In this document: piece after piece, positions 35,007 to 44,033 of the stretch
Position numbering within the stretch: position 1 is the stretch's first letter
How the letters are laid out: the number at the start of each line of letters is the position of its first letter
Origin: Desulfacinum sp.
Lineage (GTDB): Bacteria; Desulfobacterota; Syntrophobacteria; Syntrophobacterales; DSM-9756
Direction: 5' to 3'
Assembly: GCA_014359885.1 (NCBI GenBank)
Contig: JACIYN010000029.1
Span: 1 to 64,000, forward strand
Length of the DNA: 64,000 bases
The notes under the pieces: generated by a model
Databases searched by the model: none
Told to the model about the DNA's origin: nothing
Seen by the model: only the letters and a program-made list of their open reading frames with translations
Translations under genes and position numbers: made by a program

Positions 35007-35461
35007 AGCCTTTGAGATTCAGACCGGAACGTGTTCCCCCCTTGGACCGGTGTTCCCCACTTGGACCGGACAGCCGGACACACTTGGATTAACGGGCGGG
35101 GAGAAAACCCGCCCCTGCAGCCGGCGCCAACCTCCGGTAGACCCTCCTCGCGGCATTCTCAGACGTTCCGAAGTTGCAGGCTCCCGGTTGGGCGGGAGCG
35201 ACGGTTTGAGCAGAGCCCGAGAGCTTGCCTAAAAACGCCAGGGATGACCTCTTCTTTCGTAGCGCAGCCCTTTAGGGCTGCGGAGGAATCCCCGAACGTG
35301 GGACGGACCGATCGGGTATTGCCTGTCATTTCGTTGGGTTACGATGGCCCCGTTCCGCGGGGCTGAAGCCCCGCGGCTACGAAAGAGGTCGTGTCCCTTG
35401 GCGATGGATGAAGGAAACACGTTCTCGAGCAAGCTCCCGAGGGGGCTTTCGGGCCGGAGGT
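35007..35461. repeat. Intergenic repeat region between cytochrome b and glgB, with an inverted core A element
   Basis: No gene is seen. Two tandem GTTCCCC(C)-CTTGGACCGG units lie at 35033-35070. A GGGCGGG/CCCGCCC hairpin lies at 35093-35115. An inverted core A element occupies about 35225-35405: GCAGCCCTTTAGGGCTGCGG near 35263 and the CCGCGGGGCTGAAGCCCCGC hairpin near 35356. Confidence 0.7.
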
Positions 35462-37393
35462 TCAAGAGGAGGAATCCGGGGCCGGTTTGAAAAGGACGGC
35501 CGCCAGAGGCGGCAACGTGATGGACAGGGAATAGGGTCGTCCGTGGAACGGGACCGGCTCGGCCTCCACGCCACCCAGATTCCCCAGGCCGCTCCCTCCG
35601 TAGAGGTCCGCATCGCTGTTGAGCACTTCCTTCCAGTAGCCCCCGAAGGGCACGCCCACCCGGTAGGGTTGGCGCGGCACCGGGGTGAAGTTGAACGCAC
35701 AGACCAGGACGTCCTCTTCCCGCTTCGACCGGCGCAGAAAGACGAGCGTGCTCTGCTCGCTGTCGTTGCAGTCGATCCATTCGAACCCATGGGGGTCGTG
35801 GTCCAGTTGGTGGAGGGCCGGCTCCCGTCGAAGAAGACCGTTCAGGTCCCGGACCCAGGACTGAAGGCCCCGGTGGGAATCGTATTCCAGCAGGTGCCAT
35901 TCCAGGGCCGCGTCGTGGTTCCATTCGGACCACTGGCCGAATTCGTTTCCCATGAAGAGAAGCTTCTTGCCCGGGTGGGTGAACATGTAGCCGTAGAGAA
36001 GCCGCAGGTTGGCGAACTTCTGCCACAGGTCCCCCGGCATCTTGGCCAGCATGGACCCCTTCCCGTGGACCACCTCGTCGTGGGAAAAGGGCAGGACGAA
36101 ATTTTCCGTGAAGGCATACAGGATGCTGAAGGTCAGGTTGTTGTGGTGGAACTTGCGGTGGATGGGATCCTTGGATAGGTAGAGAAGGGTGTCGTGCATC
36201 CACCCCATGTTCCACTTGAACCCGAAGCCCAGGCCGCCCAGGTAGGTGGGCCGGGACACCATGGGCCAGGCGGTGGATTCCTCGGCGATGGTCATGGTGT
36301 CGGGGAATTCCCGATAGACGGTCTCGTTGAAGCGCTTCAGGAAGGCGATGGCTTCCAGGTTTTCGTTTCCGCCGTACTTATTGGGGATCCATTCGCCTTC
36401 CTTCCGGGAATAATCCAGGTAGAGCATGGACGCCACGGCATCCACCCTCAGTCCGTCCACGTGGTAGACGTCCAGCCAGAAGAGGGCGCTGGAGATGAGG
36501 AAATTGATCACCTCGTTGCGGCCGAAGTTGAAGATGAAGGACTTCCAGTCGTTGTGGAAACCCAGGCGGGGATCGGCGTGTTCGTAGAGGTGGGTTCCGT
36601 CGAAGAACCCCAGGCCGTGCTCATCCGTGGGGAAGTGGGCGGGAACCCAGTCCAGGATGACGCCGATGCCGTTCTGGTGCAGGATGTCCACGAAGGCCAT
36701 GAAATCCTGGGGCGTGCCGAAGCGGCTGGTGGGGGCGAAGTAGCCCACCGTCTGGTAGCCCCAGGATCCGTCGAAGGGGTGCTCCGTCACGGGAAGGAGT
36801 TCCACGTGGGTGAAGCCCATTTCGGTCACGTATCGGGCCAGGCGGGGGGCCAGCTCGCGGTAGGTGAGCCAGCGGTTTCCCTCTTCCGCGTTGCGCATCC
36901 AGGATCCCAGGTGCACCTCGTAGATGGAAAGGGGAGCCTCCCGGCTGTTGGCCCGTGCCCGTGAGCGCATCCACTGGGAATCGTTCCACCGGTAGCCCGA
37001 AAGGTCCCACACGATGGATGCCGTGCGGGGGCGGATCTCGCAGAAAAACCCGTAGGGATCCGCCTTTTGGACCTTGTAACCTTCGTAGCGGGACGTGATG
37101 GCGTATTTGTAGAGGGCCCCGTGGCCGATCCCGGGGACAAATCCCCGCCAGATCCCCGTGTCTTCCAGGGGCTCCAGGGCATGGACCCCTTCGCGCCAGT
37201 CGTTGAAATCGCCCACCACACAGACCCTCTCGGCGTTGGGCGCCCAGACGGCGAAGTGGACGCCGTCCCGGCCGTTCATGCGGCAAGGGTGTGCCCCCAT
37301 CTTTTCCCAGGCACGATAAAAGGTGCCCTGCTTCCAGAGATAGATGTCAAAATCGGTGAAAAAACGCGTTTCCTCGGAAGTCATGCCATCCAT
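35462..37393 (-). CDS. glgB: 1,4-alpha-glucan branching enzyme
   Basis: A 643-residue GH13 enzyme that forms alpha-1,6 branches in glycogen. An N-terminal CBM48-type domain ([20 protein letters not shown] near residue 45) precedes the barrel, which shows [20 protein letters not shown], the nucleophile in [20 protein letters not shown] near 310 and the acid [13 protein letters not shown] near 365, then [19 protein letters not shown] near 425. Length is that of the shorter GlgB type. Start uncertain between ATG 37393 and ATG 37384; the GGAG upstream is closer to ideal for the second. Confidence 0.95.
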   Translation of the reverse strand: MDGMTSEETRFFTDFDIYLWKQGTFYRAWEKMGAHPCRMNGRDGVHFAVWAPNAERVCVVGDFNDWREGVHALEPLEDTGIWRGFVPGIGHGALYKYAITSRYEGYKVQKADPYGFFCEIRPRTASIVWDLSGYRWNDSQWMRSRARANSREAPLSIYEVHLGSWMRNAEEGNRWLTYRELAPRLARYVTEMGFTHVELLPVTEHPFDGSWGYQTVGYFAPTSRFGTPQDFMAFVDILHQNGIGVILDWVPAHFPTDEHGLGFFDGTHLYEHADPRLGFHNDWKSFIFNFGRNEVINFLISSALFWLDVYHVDGLRVDAVASMLYLDYSRKEGEWIPNKYGGNENLEAIAFLKRFNETVYREFPDTMTIAEESTAWPMVSRPTYLGGLGFGFKWNMGWMHDTLLYLSKDPIHRKFHHNNLTFSILYAFTENFVLPFSHDEVVHGKGSMLAKMPGDLWQKFANLRLLYGYMFTHPGKKLLFMGNEFGQWSEWNHDAALEWHLLEYDSHRGLQSWVRDLNGLLRREPALHQLDHDPHGFEWIDCNDSEQSTLVFLRRSKREEDVLVCAFNFTPVPRQPYRVGVPFGGYWKEVLNSDADLYGGSGLGNLGGVEAEPVPFHGRPYSLSITLPPLAAVLFKPAPDSSS

Positions 37394-37433
37394 CGCTCCA
37401 GTAGGCTCTTGGGGTGGTATCTATCGGCTAGGA

Positions 37434-37977
37434 GGCTGTCCGATAATGACATATCTGCCTCGTTCAACGCCCATTCGTCATCCCCGCGAAGCTTGTCCCC
37501 GGCTTGAACGGGGAGCGGGGATCCAGGATTTCCATCAAGTTATGGACTCCCGCTTGCGCGGGAGTGACGGGTGGCGGAGTTTTCGGACGGGCTCCTAGGA
37601 GGTTGTCTGACAATGGCTCTCCGACTTACAAGGCCCAGGAATTTTGGTCCTCCTCGTAGCCGCGGGGCTTTAGCCCCGCGGAAAGGGTCATCGTAAGTTC
37701 ATGAAGCGACAGGAAATACGCGATGGCCCATCGACGGCTGCGGGTTCCTCCGCAGCCCTAAAGGGCTGCGCTACAACCAGGCCGCCTATCCCCCGTGTTC
37801 CCGGACAGCCTCCCGGGAGGCTGTCTGAGAATGGGTGCTTTGCCTCGTTTTGTCTCCATCCGTCATCCCCGCGAAGCTTGTCCCCGGCTTGAACGGAGAG
37901 CAGGGATCCAGAGCTTCCAGTAAATTATGGACTCCCGCTTACGCGGCAGTGACGGGTGGCGGAGTTCCCGGACGGCC
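37434..37977. repeat. Tandem array of three modular repeats, B-A-B
   Basis: Unit 1 (37434-37592) and unit 3 (37819-37977) share core B, with CGTCATCCCCGCGAAGCTTG, CTTGAACGG and ATGGACTCCCGCTT. Unit 2 (37601-37810) has core A, with the GTAGCCGCGGGGCTTTAGCC and CCGCAGCCCTAAAGGGCTGC hairpins. All three start with GG(C/T)TGTC(C/T)GA and end with the near-complement TCxCGGAC(A/G)G(G/C)C, so they share short terminal inverted repeats around two different cores. Confidence 0.85.
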
Positions 37978-38050
37978 TCCCAGGGGCGGTTTGCGAAGCG
38001 CCCTTCGCGGGAAATGGCTCACGTCGGGAGCGATCCAGGCCGGGAACCCG

Positions 38051-38374
38051 TTACGACTCGCCCTCGAATTCGTCGTGGGCCCAACTGAGGGCGGCCGAAA
38101 CAGCCGGAAAACCGATGGTGCTCACCAGGAGCAGCAGTGCGTGCACGATCTCGTCCTGGGACGCTCCGGCCTTCAACGCCCGGCGCGTGTGGCTGTGGAC
38201 GGCCCCTTCGGAACGAATGGCCGCGGCCGCCGCCAGCTGGATGAGATGGGAAGTCTTCTCATCCAGGGGGCCTTCCGAACGCACGGCCTTTCCCAGTTCG
38301 TCCAGGGCGTCCATGACCCGGGCGTGCTTTTGGCGAAGCGATGCATACCAAGCGGGAATCTTGTTTTCCACCAT
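38051..38374 (-). CDS. Carboxymuconolactone decarboxylase (CMD/AhpD-like) family protein
   Basis: A 107-residue single CMD domain: LDEKTSHLIQLAAAAAIRSE, HSHTRRALKAGASQDEIVHA and LLLLVSTIGFPAVSAAL. The position where AhpD-type enzymes carry the CxxC redox pair reads SEGAVHSH, so peroxidase-type chemistry through that pair is not possible; the E...H arrangement is kept. ATG 38374 has GGAGGG 6 nt upstream, which rejects the longer reading to 38542. Function unknown. Confidence 0.8.
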   Translation of the reverse strand: MVENKIPAWYASLRQKHARVMDALDELGKAVRSEGPLDEKTSHLIQLAAAAAIRSEGAVHSHTRRALKAGASQDEIVHALLLLVSTIGFPAVSAALSWAHDEFEGES

Positions 38375-38566
38375 GACCGTCCCTCCATGGAAGTCCGTAA
38401 AGAACAGGCCGAACGGCGCCCTTCGCGCCACTCTAACGTCTACCCTAGCGCGGCCGACGGCCCGTGACAACAGGGAAGAGGCGGTCGGGTGCGGTTTGAA
38501 CGGCAAGCCGGAATGGCGGACCAAGGGAAGAAAGACGAGCATTCCTCCCCATCGTGTGGTTCTTCC

Positions 38567-38587
38567 GGGCGGGCGTAAAGCCCGCCC
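38567..38587. repeat. Palindromic repeat, GGGCGGGC family
   Basis: GGGCGGGC-gtaaa-GCCCGCCC, upstream of the CMD gene and downstream of ackA on the minus strand. Confidence 0.75.
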
Positions 38588-38688
38588 CTACAAAGGCACA
38601 GGGGCCCTTCGGGTAAAGATTGGAGTTACTTCCTCTGGGGGTGGGGGATTTCGGGTGGTGCGTCGGGTGGTTGGGTTTCGTCGCTGGT

Positions 38689-39927
38689 TCAGCACGCCTT
38701 CGCCCGGGCCGCCCCGCATGTCCGACTGGAGAGCACGCGAGAGGTCTGGCGGGCGATCTCCAGCTCTTCGTTGGTGGGAATCACCAGCACCCGAACCCGA
38801 CTGTCGGGACGGCTGATGCATTCCGGTCTGCCTTCCCACTGGAGATTTTTCGTGGGATCGAGACGGATTCCCAGGTTTTCCATGTCCCGACAGACCAGCT
38901 CGCGAACGACCGCATCGTTTTCTCCGATTCCCCCCGTGAACACAACGGCATCCGTTCGTCCCAGCACCGCCAGGTAGGCTCCCACATATTTCCGGTAACT
39001 GTGGACGAGCATCTTCAGGGCCAGCTGGGCCCGCGCATCACCCCGAAGGCGCCGACGGTGGATGTCCCGAAGATCATTGTGCCCGCAAATTCCCAGAAGA
39101 CCGCTTTCCCGCGTGAGCAGGTTCATGATCTCATCCACTTCCATGCCGGCCCGCCGGTGCAGGTAGCCCACCACGGCCGGATCCAGACTGCCGGATCGGG
39201 TGCCCATGATCACGCCCTCCAGAGGGGTCAGCCCCATGGAGGTATCCACGCTGCGCCCGCCCTTCACGGCCGTGATGGAGGCTCCGTTGCCCAGGTGGAG
39301 GGTGATGAGGTTGAGTTGCTCCAACGGGACGTTGAGCAACCGCGAGGCTTCTCCAGTCACATAGGCGTGGGAGATGCCGTGGAAGCCGTAACGCCGCACG
39401 CCCAGCTCCTCGTACAATCGGTAGGGCACCGCATAGAGGTGCGCTTCCGGCGGAATCGTCTGATGGAACGCCGTGTCGAAAACGGCCACCTGGGGCGCCC
39501 GTGGAAAAAGTTCCAACGCCGTTTCAATGCCCGCCAGGTGCCCGGGATTGTGGAGCGGCGCCAGCGGGATGTGCTCCCGGATGCCTTCCACCACATCCGC
39601 ATCGATCCGGACCGGATGGCGAAATCTTTCCCCCCCGTGCACCACGCGGTGTCCGATGGCGTCGATGTGCTCCGGGTCGTCGATCACGCCGCCGCCTTCC
39701 GTTGTCAGCAGGCGCACCACCCGTTCCATGGCCTCACGGTGATCCCGAATGGGGTGCTCCTCCGTGATTTGATGGACCCCATGGGGCGTCCGGCCCTGAT
39801 GGAGAACCCGGCTGCACGGTTCACCGATCTTTTCCACCACTCCCCAGGAGAGGGCCTCTTCGTCGGCCATGTCCAGCAGGCGGTACTTGATGGAGGAACT
39901 GCCTGCGTTGATAACCAAAATCAGCAT
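38689..39927 (-). CDS. ackA: Acetate kinase
   Basis: A 412-residue ASKHA-fold acetate kinase: LVINAGSSSIKYRLLDM at the N-terminus, AIGHRVVHGGERF near residue 90, GFHGISHAYVTGEA near 180, LITLHLGNGASITAVKGG near 206 and FTGGIGENDAVVRELV near 325. It makes ATP and acetate from acetyl phosphate. Divergent from a sigma-54 activator and next to the sulfonate-lyase cluster, so it probably supplies the ATP-yielding last step for acetyl phosphate made by the BMC-locus Pta. ATG 39927 has GGAG about 10 nt upstream. The last residues (RTCGAARAKAC) are an ordinary extension. Confidence 0.96.
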   Translation of the reverse strand: MLILVINAGSSSIKYRLLDMADEEALSWGVVEKIGEPCSRVLHQGRTPHGVHQITEEHPIRDHREAMERVVRLLTTEGGGVIDDPEHIDAIGHRVVHGGERFRHPVRIDADVVEGIREHIPLAPLHNPGHLAGIETALELFPRAPQVAVFDTAFHQTIPPEAHLYAVPYRLYEELGVRRYGFHGISHAYVTGEASRLLNVPLEQLNLITLHLGNGASITAVKGGRSVDTSMGLTPLEGVIMGTRSGSLDPAVVGYLHRRAGMEVDEIMNLLTRESGLLGICGHNDLRDIHRRRLRGDARAQLALKMLVHSYRKYVGAYLAVLGRTDAVVFTGGIGENDAVVRELVCRDMENLGIRLDPTKNLQWEGRPECISRPDSRVRVLVIPTNEELEIARQTSRVLSSRTCGAARAKAC

Positions 39928-40051
39928 GTCTGGTCACTCCGTTCTTCTCGTATCTTCTCGGCCGCTGGGCTGCGGCCCCACGGAATCGTTTGCAGACTAA
40001 AAGGCGGATGGTTTATAGAGTCTTTCGAAAAAAGATTTGAGAGGACTTCAC

Positions 40052-41464
40052 ATGCTCCCCAACGGGATGTTTCCACAGGAAACGGACTCCGCCTTGCAAC
40101 CCCACTTCCATAGTATTCTCAACCTCTTGAAAGACGGGGTCTACATCTCCGACCGGCAGGGCATAACGCTCTACGTCAACGATTCCTGGCAGCGGCTGAC
40201 CGGCGTCTCTTCGGACCGCGTGCTGGGACACCGGGTCACGGAACTGCTGGAGACGGGCGTCTTCGATGTCATCGTCAACCCCGATGTGGTGCGAACACGG
40301 AAGGTGGTCACCCGGGTCCAGAAGATCAACGGACGGAGCGTCGTCCTGCATGGCCATCCGGTCTTCGACGGCGACGGCCAGGTGGAGCTGGTGGTCACCT
40401 TTGTTCGAGACATCACCACCTTCAACAGGATGAAGGAGGAGATCGCCATCCAGAAAAGCCTCATTCAGCAGTATCAGAGGCAGGTTTCCAGCCTGAATCC
40501 CGAGGAGGTCTTTCTGGACGAGGGCATGGTGGCGGTGAGCCGTGAATCTGCGGAATTGCTCCACGCTCTCGACACCATCGCGCCCACCGAAGCTTCCGTA
40601 CTCATTCTCGGTGAAACCGGGGTCGGCAAGGACATGGTGGCCCGCAGGCTTCACAAGAAAAGCCATCGCGCCGCAAAACCCTTCATTAAGGTGGACTGCA
40701 CCACCATCCCCGAGTCCCTGGTGGAATCGGAGCTTTTCGGCTACGAATCGGGGGCCTTCTCCGGAGCCAAGGCCAAGGGCAAGCGAGGCCTGTTTGAAGA
40801 CGCCAACGGCGGCACCCTTTTCCTGGACGAGATCGGGGAACTCAACCCCCACATGCAGACCAAGCTTCTGCGCGCTCTTCAGGACCAGGAGATCATCCGG
40901 GTCGGTTCCACCAAGGTCACGCCCATCAACGTGCGCATCCTGGCGGCCACCAACCGGGATTTGGAAAAGAGCGTGGCCGAAGGCACGTTCCGAAGCGATC
41001 TCTACTACCGGCTCAAGGTGGCCGTGCTCCATGTGTTGCCCCTGCGGCAAAGGAGGGACGACATCCTGCCTTTGGCCAAGGTCTTTCTCCATCGATTCAA
41101 CGCCAAGTACGGAAAGGACGTCCGGCTTACCAGCAAGGCCGAAAACGCTCTGCTCCGCTACAACTGGCCGGGAAACATCCGGGAGTTGGAAAACATGATC
41201 CACGGCCTGGTGGTTTCGTCGGAAAAACCCCAGATCTGCTGCGCCGATCTTCCCGTGGAAATCGGCGGGCCCCAGGGTTGTGCCACCTTCTCCAGCGGCG
41301 ATTTCCTGATGGAGATCGGCTCGCGGCCCCTCAAGGAAATCATGCGAAAGCTGGAGCGCGCCGTCATCGAAGAGGCCCTGGCCCTCTACGGGTCGGTTTC
41401 CAAGGCCGCCGAAGCCCTTCAGGTCAACCGCACCACCATCTTCCGCAAGACCAAGGGCGACTAG
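40052..41464 (+). CDS. Sigma-54-dependent activator (PAS-AAA+-HTH), probable regulator of the sulfonate/BMC locus
   Basis: 470 residues. PAS domain at about 15-125 (DGVYISDRQGITLYVNDSWQ), linker helix, then AAA+ domain with Walker A LGETGVGKDMVARRLHKK, sigma-54 loop ESELFGYESGAFSGA (GAFSGA instead of GAFTGA), Walker B GGTLFLDEIGELN and YNWPGNIRELENMIHG. The HTH reads VSKAAEALQVNRTTIFRKT. The start ATG 40052 has GAGAGG 7 nt upstream. It is the only activator inside the locus, which carries two sigma-54 promoters and three shared palindromes, so control of those is a strong inference. The PAS ligand is unknown; isethionate or a product is possible. Confidence 0.9.
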   Translation: MLPNGMFPQETDSALQPHFHSILNLLKDGVYISDRQGITLYVNDSWQRLTGVSSDRVLGHRVTELLETGVFDVIVNPDVVRTRKVVTRVQKINGRSVVLHGHPVFDGDGQVELVVTFVRDITTFNRMKEEIAIQKSLIQQYQRQVSSLNPEEVFLDEGMVAVSRESAELLHALDTIAPTEASVLILGETGVGKDMVARRLHKKSHRAAKPFIKVDCTTIPESLVESELFGYESGAFSGAKAKGKRGLFEDANGGTLFLDEIGELNPHMQTKLLRALQDQEIIRVGSTKVTPINVRILAATNRDLEKSVAEGTFRSDLYYRLKVAVLHVLPLRQRRDDILPLAKVFLHRFNAKYGKDVRLTSKAENALLRYNWPGNIRELENMIHGLVVSSEKPQICCADLPVEIGGPQGCATFSSGDFLMEIGSRPLKEIMRKLERAVIEEALALYGSVSKAAEALQVNRTTIFRKTKGD

Positions 41465-41789
41465 GATCAGGGCCTTCCGCCGCTTACCCGAAAGGACGGT
41501 CCTAGCGAGGCTCACCGCCCCGCATGGATTAAAGATCGAACCAGGAAGGATGAAACGCACCTCGGGGACCAAGGCCCCTGTAGGGGCGAATGATTATTCG
41601 CCCCTACAGGCTATGCGCACGAACGGAACAAGGTCGCGTTTCACATGAGCTGAGTGGTTTTTTCAGGGCTTTCGCCATCACCACGCCAGTCGTGGACGGG
41701 GTTAAACCCCGCCCCTACCCATGAGGTCCATGCGTTTGTGTAGGGGCGGTCCGCTCCACCGGGAAGGCGACCAGTATCTGCACAGGATG
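41465..41789. repeat. Intergenic gap between convergent activator and amidohydrolase genes, with palindromes
   Basis: No gene is seen. Palindromes: 41578-41609 (arms CTGTAGGGGCGAAT, imperfect centre), GGGGTTAAACCCC at 41698-41710, and a half copy GTAGGGGCGG near 41742. This gap separates the 3' ends of the two genes. Confidence 0.65.
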
Positions 41790-42716
41790 CTAGACCCTGC
41801 CGAGACGACTCAGCACTTCCTTGACGATCTCCCCCACCATGTCCTGGACCTGTGATGGATCCATTCCCGTGGCACGCGCTTGGGGTTTGAGTCCCAGCAC
41901 TTTGGCGGCGTTTTCGTACATGATCTTTCGCCGAACCTCCGGGGTGAACTCCAGGGATTCGTAGGTCTTGAGCGCCCGGCGAAAATCCACGAAGGGATGG
42001 GCGCTGGCGTACAGGATCTTGTCGCCGATCATGGTGTTGGCCGCCTGCACGTAGGCCTCCGCCTGGGGAGACCGTTCGTATTCGGACAGGTCGATGTAGA
42101 CGTTGGCGTTCCTTTCCGCCACGATGATGGCCTCGTTGACCCACGGATACCCGCCGTGGCTGATGATGATCTTCAGCTCCGGAAAGTCCCTGGCCACGAT
42201 GTCGATGTAGCGGGGGGCCACATGGTCGATGATGGCGTCGGGCACCAGGGTGGCCGGCCCCGTGGTCATGATGATGGGGATATCCAACTCACAGCACTTG
42301 CTGTAGATGGGATAATACTTGGCGTCGTGGGGATAGATCTTGGCCAGATAGGGGTCGATGGCCGCCCCTCGAAGTCCCAGGTGCTCCACCGCATGGGACA
42401 ATTCGCGAACGGCCTTCATGCCCTTGTGGGGGTCCAGCCCCACGAACCCGATGAACTTGTTGGGAAACTGGCGAACGAATTCCACAACGCTCTCGTTGTT
42501 GGATTTCCCGCCGTAGGTGGTTTCGCAGTCCCTTCCCGTGATCACCGCCCATTCCACGCCGTGGGCATCCAGATCGGCCACCACCTCCGGTACGGACTGG
42601 GGCTTCATTTGCGGAAAGTTGATATATCGGCACAGCTCCTTGAACATGGCGCTGTTCTGAATGCCCGTTAACGTTTCGGGCGTGTTGGGGCGAAATCGAA
42701 AGTCGATGATCTTCAT
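41790..42716 (-). CDS. Amidohydrolase-2 family metal-dependent hydrolase with a probable C-terminal BMC encapsulation peptide
   Basis: A 308-residue TIM-barrel protein of the amidohydrolase-2 (ACMSD-like) family, which contains decarboxylases and hydrolases. Visible: MKIIDFRFRPNTPETL at the N-terminus (the usual HxH is DFRFRP here, so this metal site is altered), HLGLRGAAIDPYLAKIY near residue 115, ELKIIISHGGYPWVNEAI near 185, and a C-terminal IMYENAAKVLGLKP where family members normally end. It then continues with a linker and MDPSQVQDMVGEIVKEVLSRL, an amphipathic helix of the kind that targets cargo to BMC lumens. ATG 42716 has AAAGGA 6 nt upstream. Third minus-strand gene after islA and islB. 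The reaction is unknown. Confidence 0.85.
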   Translation of the reverse strand: MKIIDFRFRPNTPETLTGIQNSAMFKELCRYINFPQMKPQSVPEVVADLDAHGVEWAVITGRDCETTYGGKSNNESVVEFVRQFPNKFIGFVGLDPHKGMKAVRELSHAVEHLGLRGAAIDPYLAKIYPHDAKYYPIYSKCCELDIPIIMTTGPATLVPDAIIDHVAPRYIDIVARDFPELKIIISHGGYPWVNEAIIVAERNANVYIDLSEYERSPQAEAYVQAANTMIGDKILYASAHPFVDFRRALKTYESLEFTPEVRRKIMYENAAKVLGLKPQARATGMDPSQVQDMVGEIVKEVLSRLGRV

Positions 42717-42858
42717 CTTGTGTCCTTTGTTGCCGCTTTTTTCCATTCCCAATTGGAAGGAGAGAACTCCCTTTCTGCTCGATGACCGTCCCATTAGACG
42801 CCATTGCGGACGGTTCGTGACAATCCCCGGATGAAAGGCGACTCCCAGAGGCAGCCCC

Positions 42859-42890
42859 CTGTAGGGACGAATGATCATTCGCCCCTACAG
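42859..42890. repeat. Palindromic repeat, GTAGGGGCG family
   Basis: CTGTAGGGaCGAATGA paired with TCATTCGcCCCTACAG, one mismatched pair, 32 bp with no loop. It sits in the 283-bp gap between islB and the amidohydrolase gene, which otherwise shows only a weak SD and no promoter I can name. Confidence 0.75.
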
Positions 42891-42999
42891 CTCCCGCACC
42901 CGGACGGTGCAAGGTCACGGCCCGAAAGGATCCCAGGGCCACTGCAGGCCGGCCCTGCCCCCCTGCCTCTAACCGGTCAAAGACACAGGCCTGCCAGGT

Positions 43000-43953
43000 T
43001 CAGGCGCACAGGCCTCGAGGCGCCGCTTCGCCATCCTCTAAAACCCGCTTTGCCAGAGCCCTCAGCTCTTCCAGTCGCCCTTCGGGCAAATTCGGCTCGG
43101 TCAGCTCGTAGGCGCGTCCCAAGTAAACGTACTTGGGCGTTCCCATTCGGTGATAGCCCAGAAGCTCGTAATGAACGCCTCCCAGCTCTTTAACGATTTG
43201 CGCAATGGCGCGGATGTCTTCCGGCTTGTCGTTGATCCCCGGGATGACGGGAGTGCGCACGGTGATCGGCAAATTCGGAAATTCCCGCCTCAGGCGGTGC
43301 AGGTTTTCCAGAATCACCTCGTTGCCCGCTCCGGTGGCGGCACGGTGCCGTTCGGAATCGGCCAGTTTCACGTCGTAGAGCACGTGATCCAGGCATTGTG
43401 CAGCCTCCCGGAGAACTTTCCAGGGAACCATTCCGCAGGTTTCCACGCAGGTATGGATCCGGCGGCGCTTCGCCTCCCGGAGAAGGGCAAGGGCGAACTC
43501 TGCCTGCACCAGGGGCTCCCCGCCGCTCAGGGTCAGCCCCCCACCGGATCGGGAATAGAACGCCTCGTCTTCCTCGACCCGTCGGAGCGCCTGGTCGACG
43601 GTCATTTCATACCCGTAGACGATCAGGGCCTTGTTGGGACACGCCTCCGCGCAGGCGTGGCATTGCCGACAGTTATCCGGATTCCACACCATCTTACCGT
43701 CCTGGGCCACACCCAGGGCCTGGTTGCGGCACACATGGTGACACCGCTGGCAATGCTCCTCACCCAGGCACTTGTCCCGGTTGAAAGCCAGCTCCGGGAC
43801 GGCGGATTGGGATTCCGGATTGCTGCACCAACGGCACCTCAGGCTGCAGCCCTTCAGGAACAGGATGGTGCGGATTCCCGGACCGTCATGGACCGAGTAT
43901 TTCTGGATGTTGAATAGAATGCCCTTGGTGTTCCGATCGGTTTGTGCACTCAC
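43000..43953 (-). CDS. islB: Glycyl-radical enzyme activating enzyme (radical SAM), for the sulfonate lyase
   Basis: 317 residues. The radical-SAM cluster is CSLRCRWC (Cys36, Cys40, Cys43), followed by the ferredoxin-like double-cluster insert typical of GRE activases: Cys62-Cys68-Cys71-Cys75 and Cys95-Cys98-Cys101-Cys105 (CRQCHACAEACPN). Downstream come TLSGGEPLVQAEFALALLRE (SAM-binding GGE motif) and VRTPVIPGINDKPEDI. It generates the glycyl radical on the neighbouring lyase by cleaving SAM. The start is GTG at 43953 with AAAGGA 8 nt upstream. The name islB is by context with islA. A hairpin with a T run separates it from islA, so it is probably made in smaller amounts. Confidence 0.92.
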   Translation of the reverse strand: MSAQTDRNTKGILFNIQKYSVHDGPGIRTILFLKGCSLRCRWCSNPESQSAVPELAFNRDKCLGEEHCQRCHHVCRNQALGVAQDGKMVWNPDNCRQCHACAEACPNKALIVYGYEMTVDQALRRVEEDEAFYSRSGGGLTLSGGEPLVQAEFALALLREAKRRRIHTCVETCGMVPWKVLREAAQCLDHVLYDVKLADSERHRAATGAGNEVILENLHRLRREFPNLPITVRTPVIPGINDKPEDIRAIAQIVKELGGVHYELLGYHRMGTPKYVYLGRAYELTEPNLPEGRLEELRALAKRVLEDGEAAPRGLCA

Positions 43954-43984
43954 CGTTTTCGTCCTTTATCGGCCCGAACTTTCG

Positions 43985-44017
43985 AAAAACCCGGGGGCCC
44001 GTGGCCAAGCCCCCGGG
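43985..44017 (-). terminator. Hairpin with T run between islA and islB
   Basis: Perfect 9-bp stem (CCCGGGGGC/GCCCCCGGG) followed on the minus strand by TTTTT. It lies between the lyase and activase genes and would act as an attenuating terminator, leaving a small read-through for the activase. Confidence 0.75.
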
Positions 44018-44033
44018 TCCTCTCCGTCCCCTC

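Noticed and set aside
37434-37977. Insertion sequence with transposase
   Set aside because: No transposase-like coding sequence occurs in or beside the array; only short noncoding repeats are visible.
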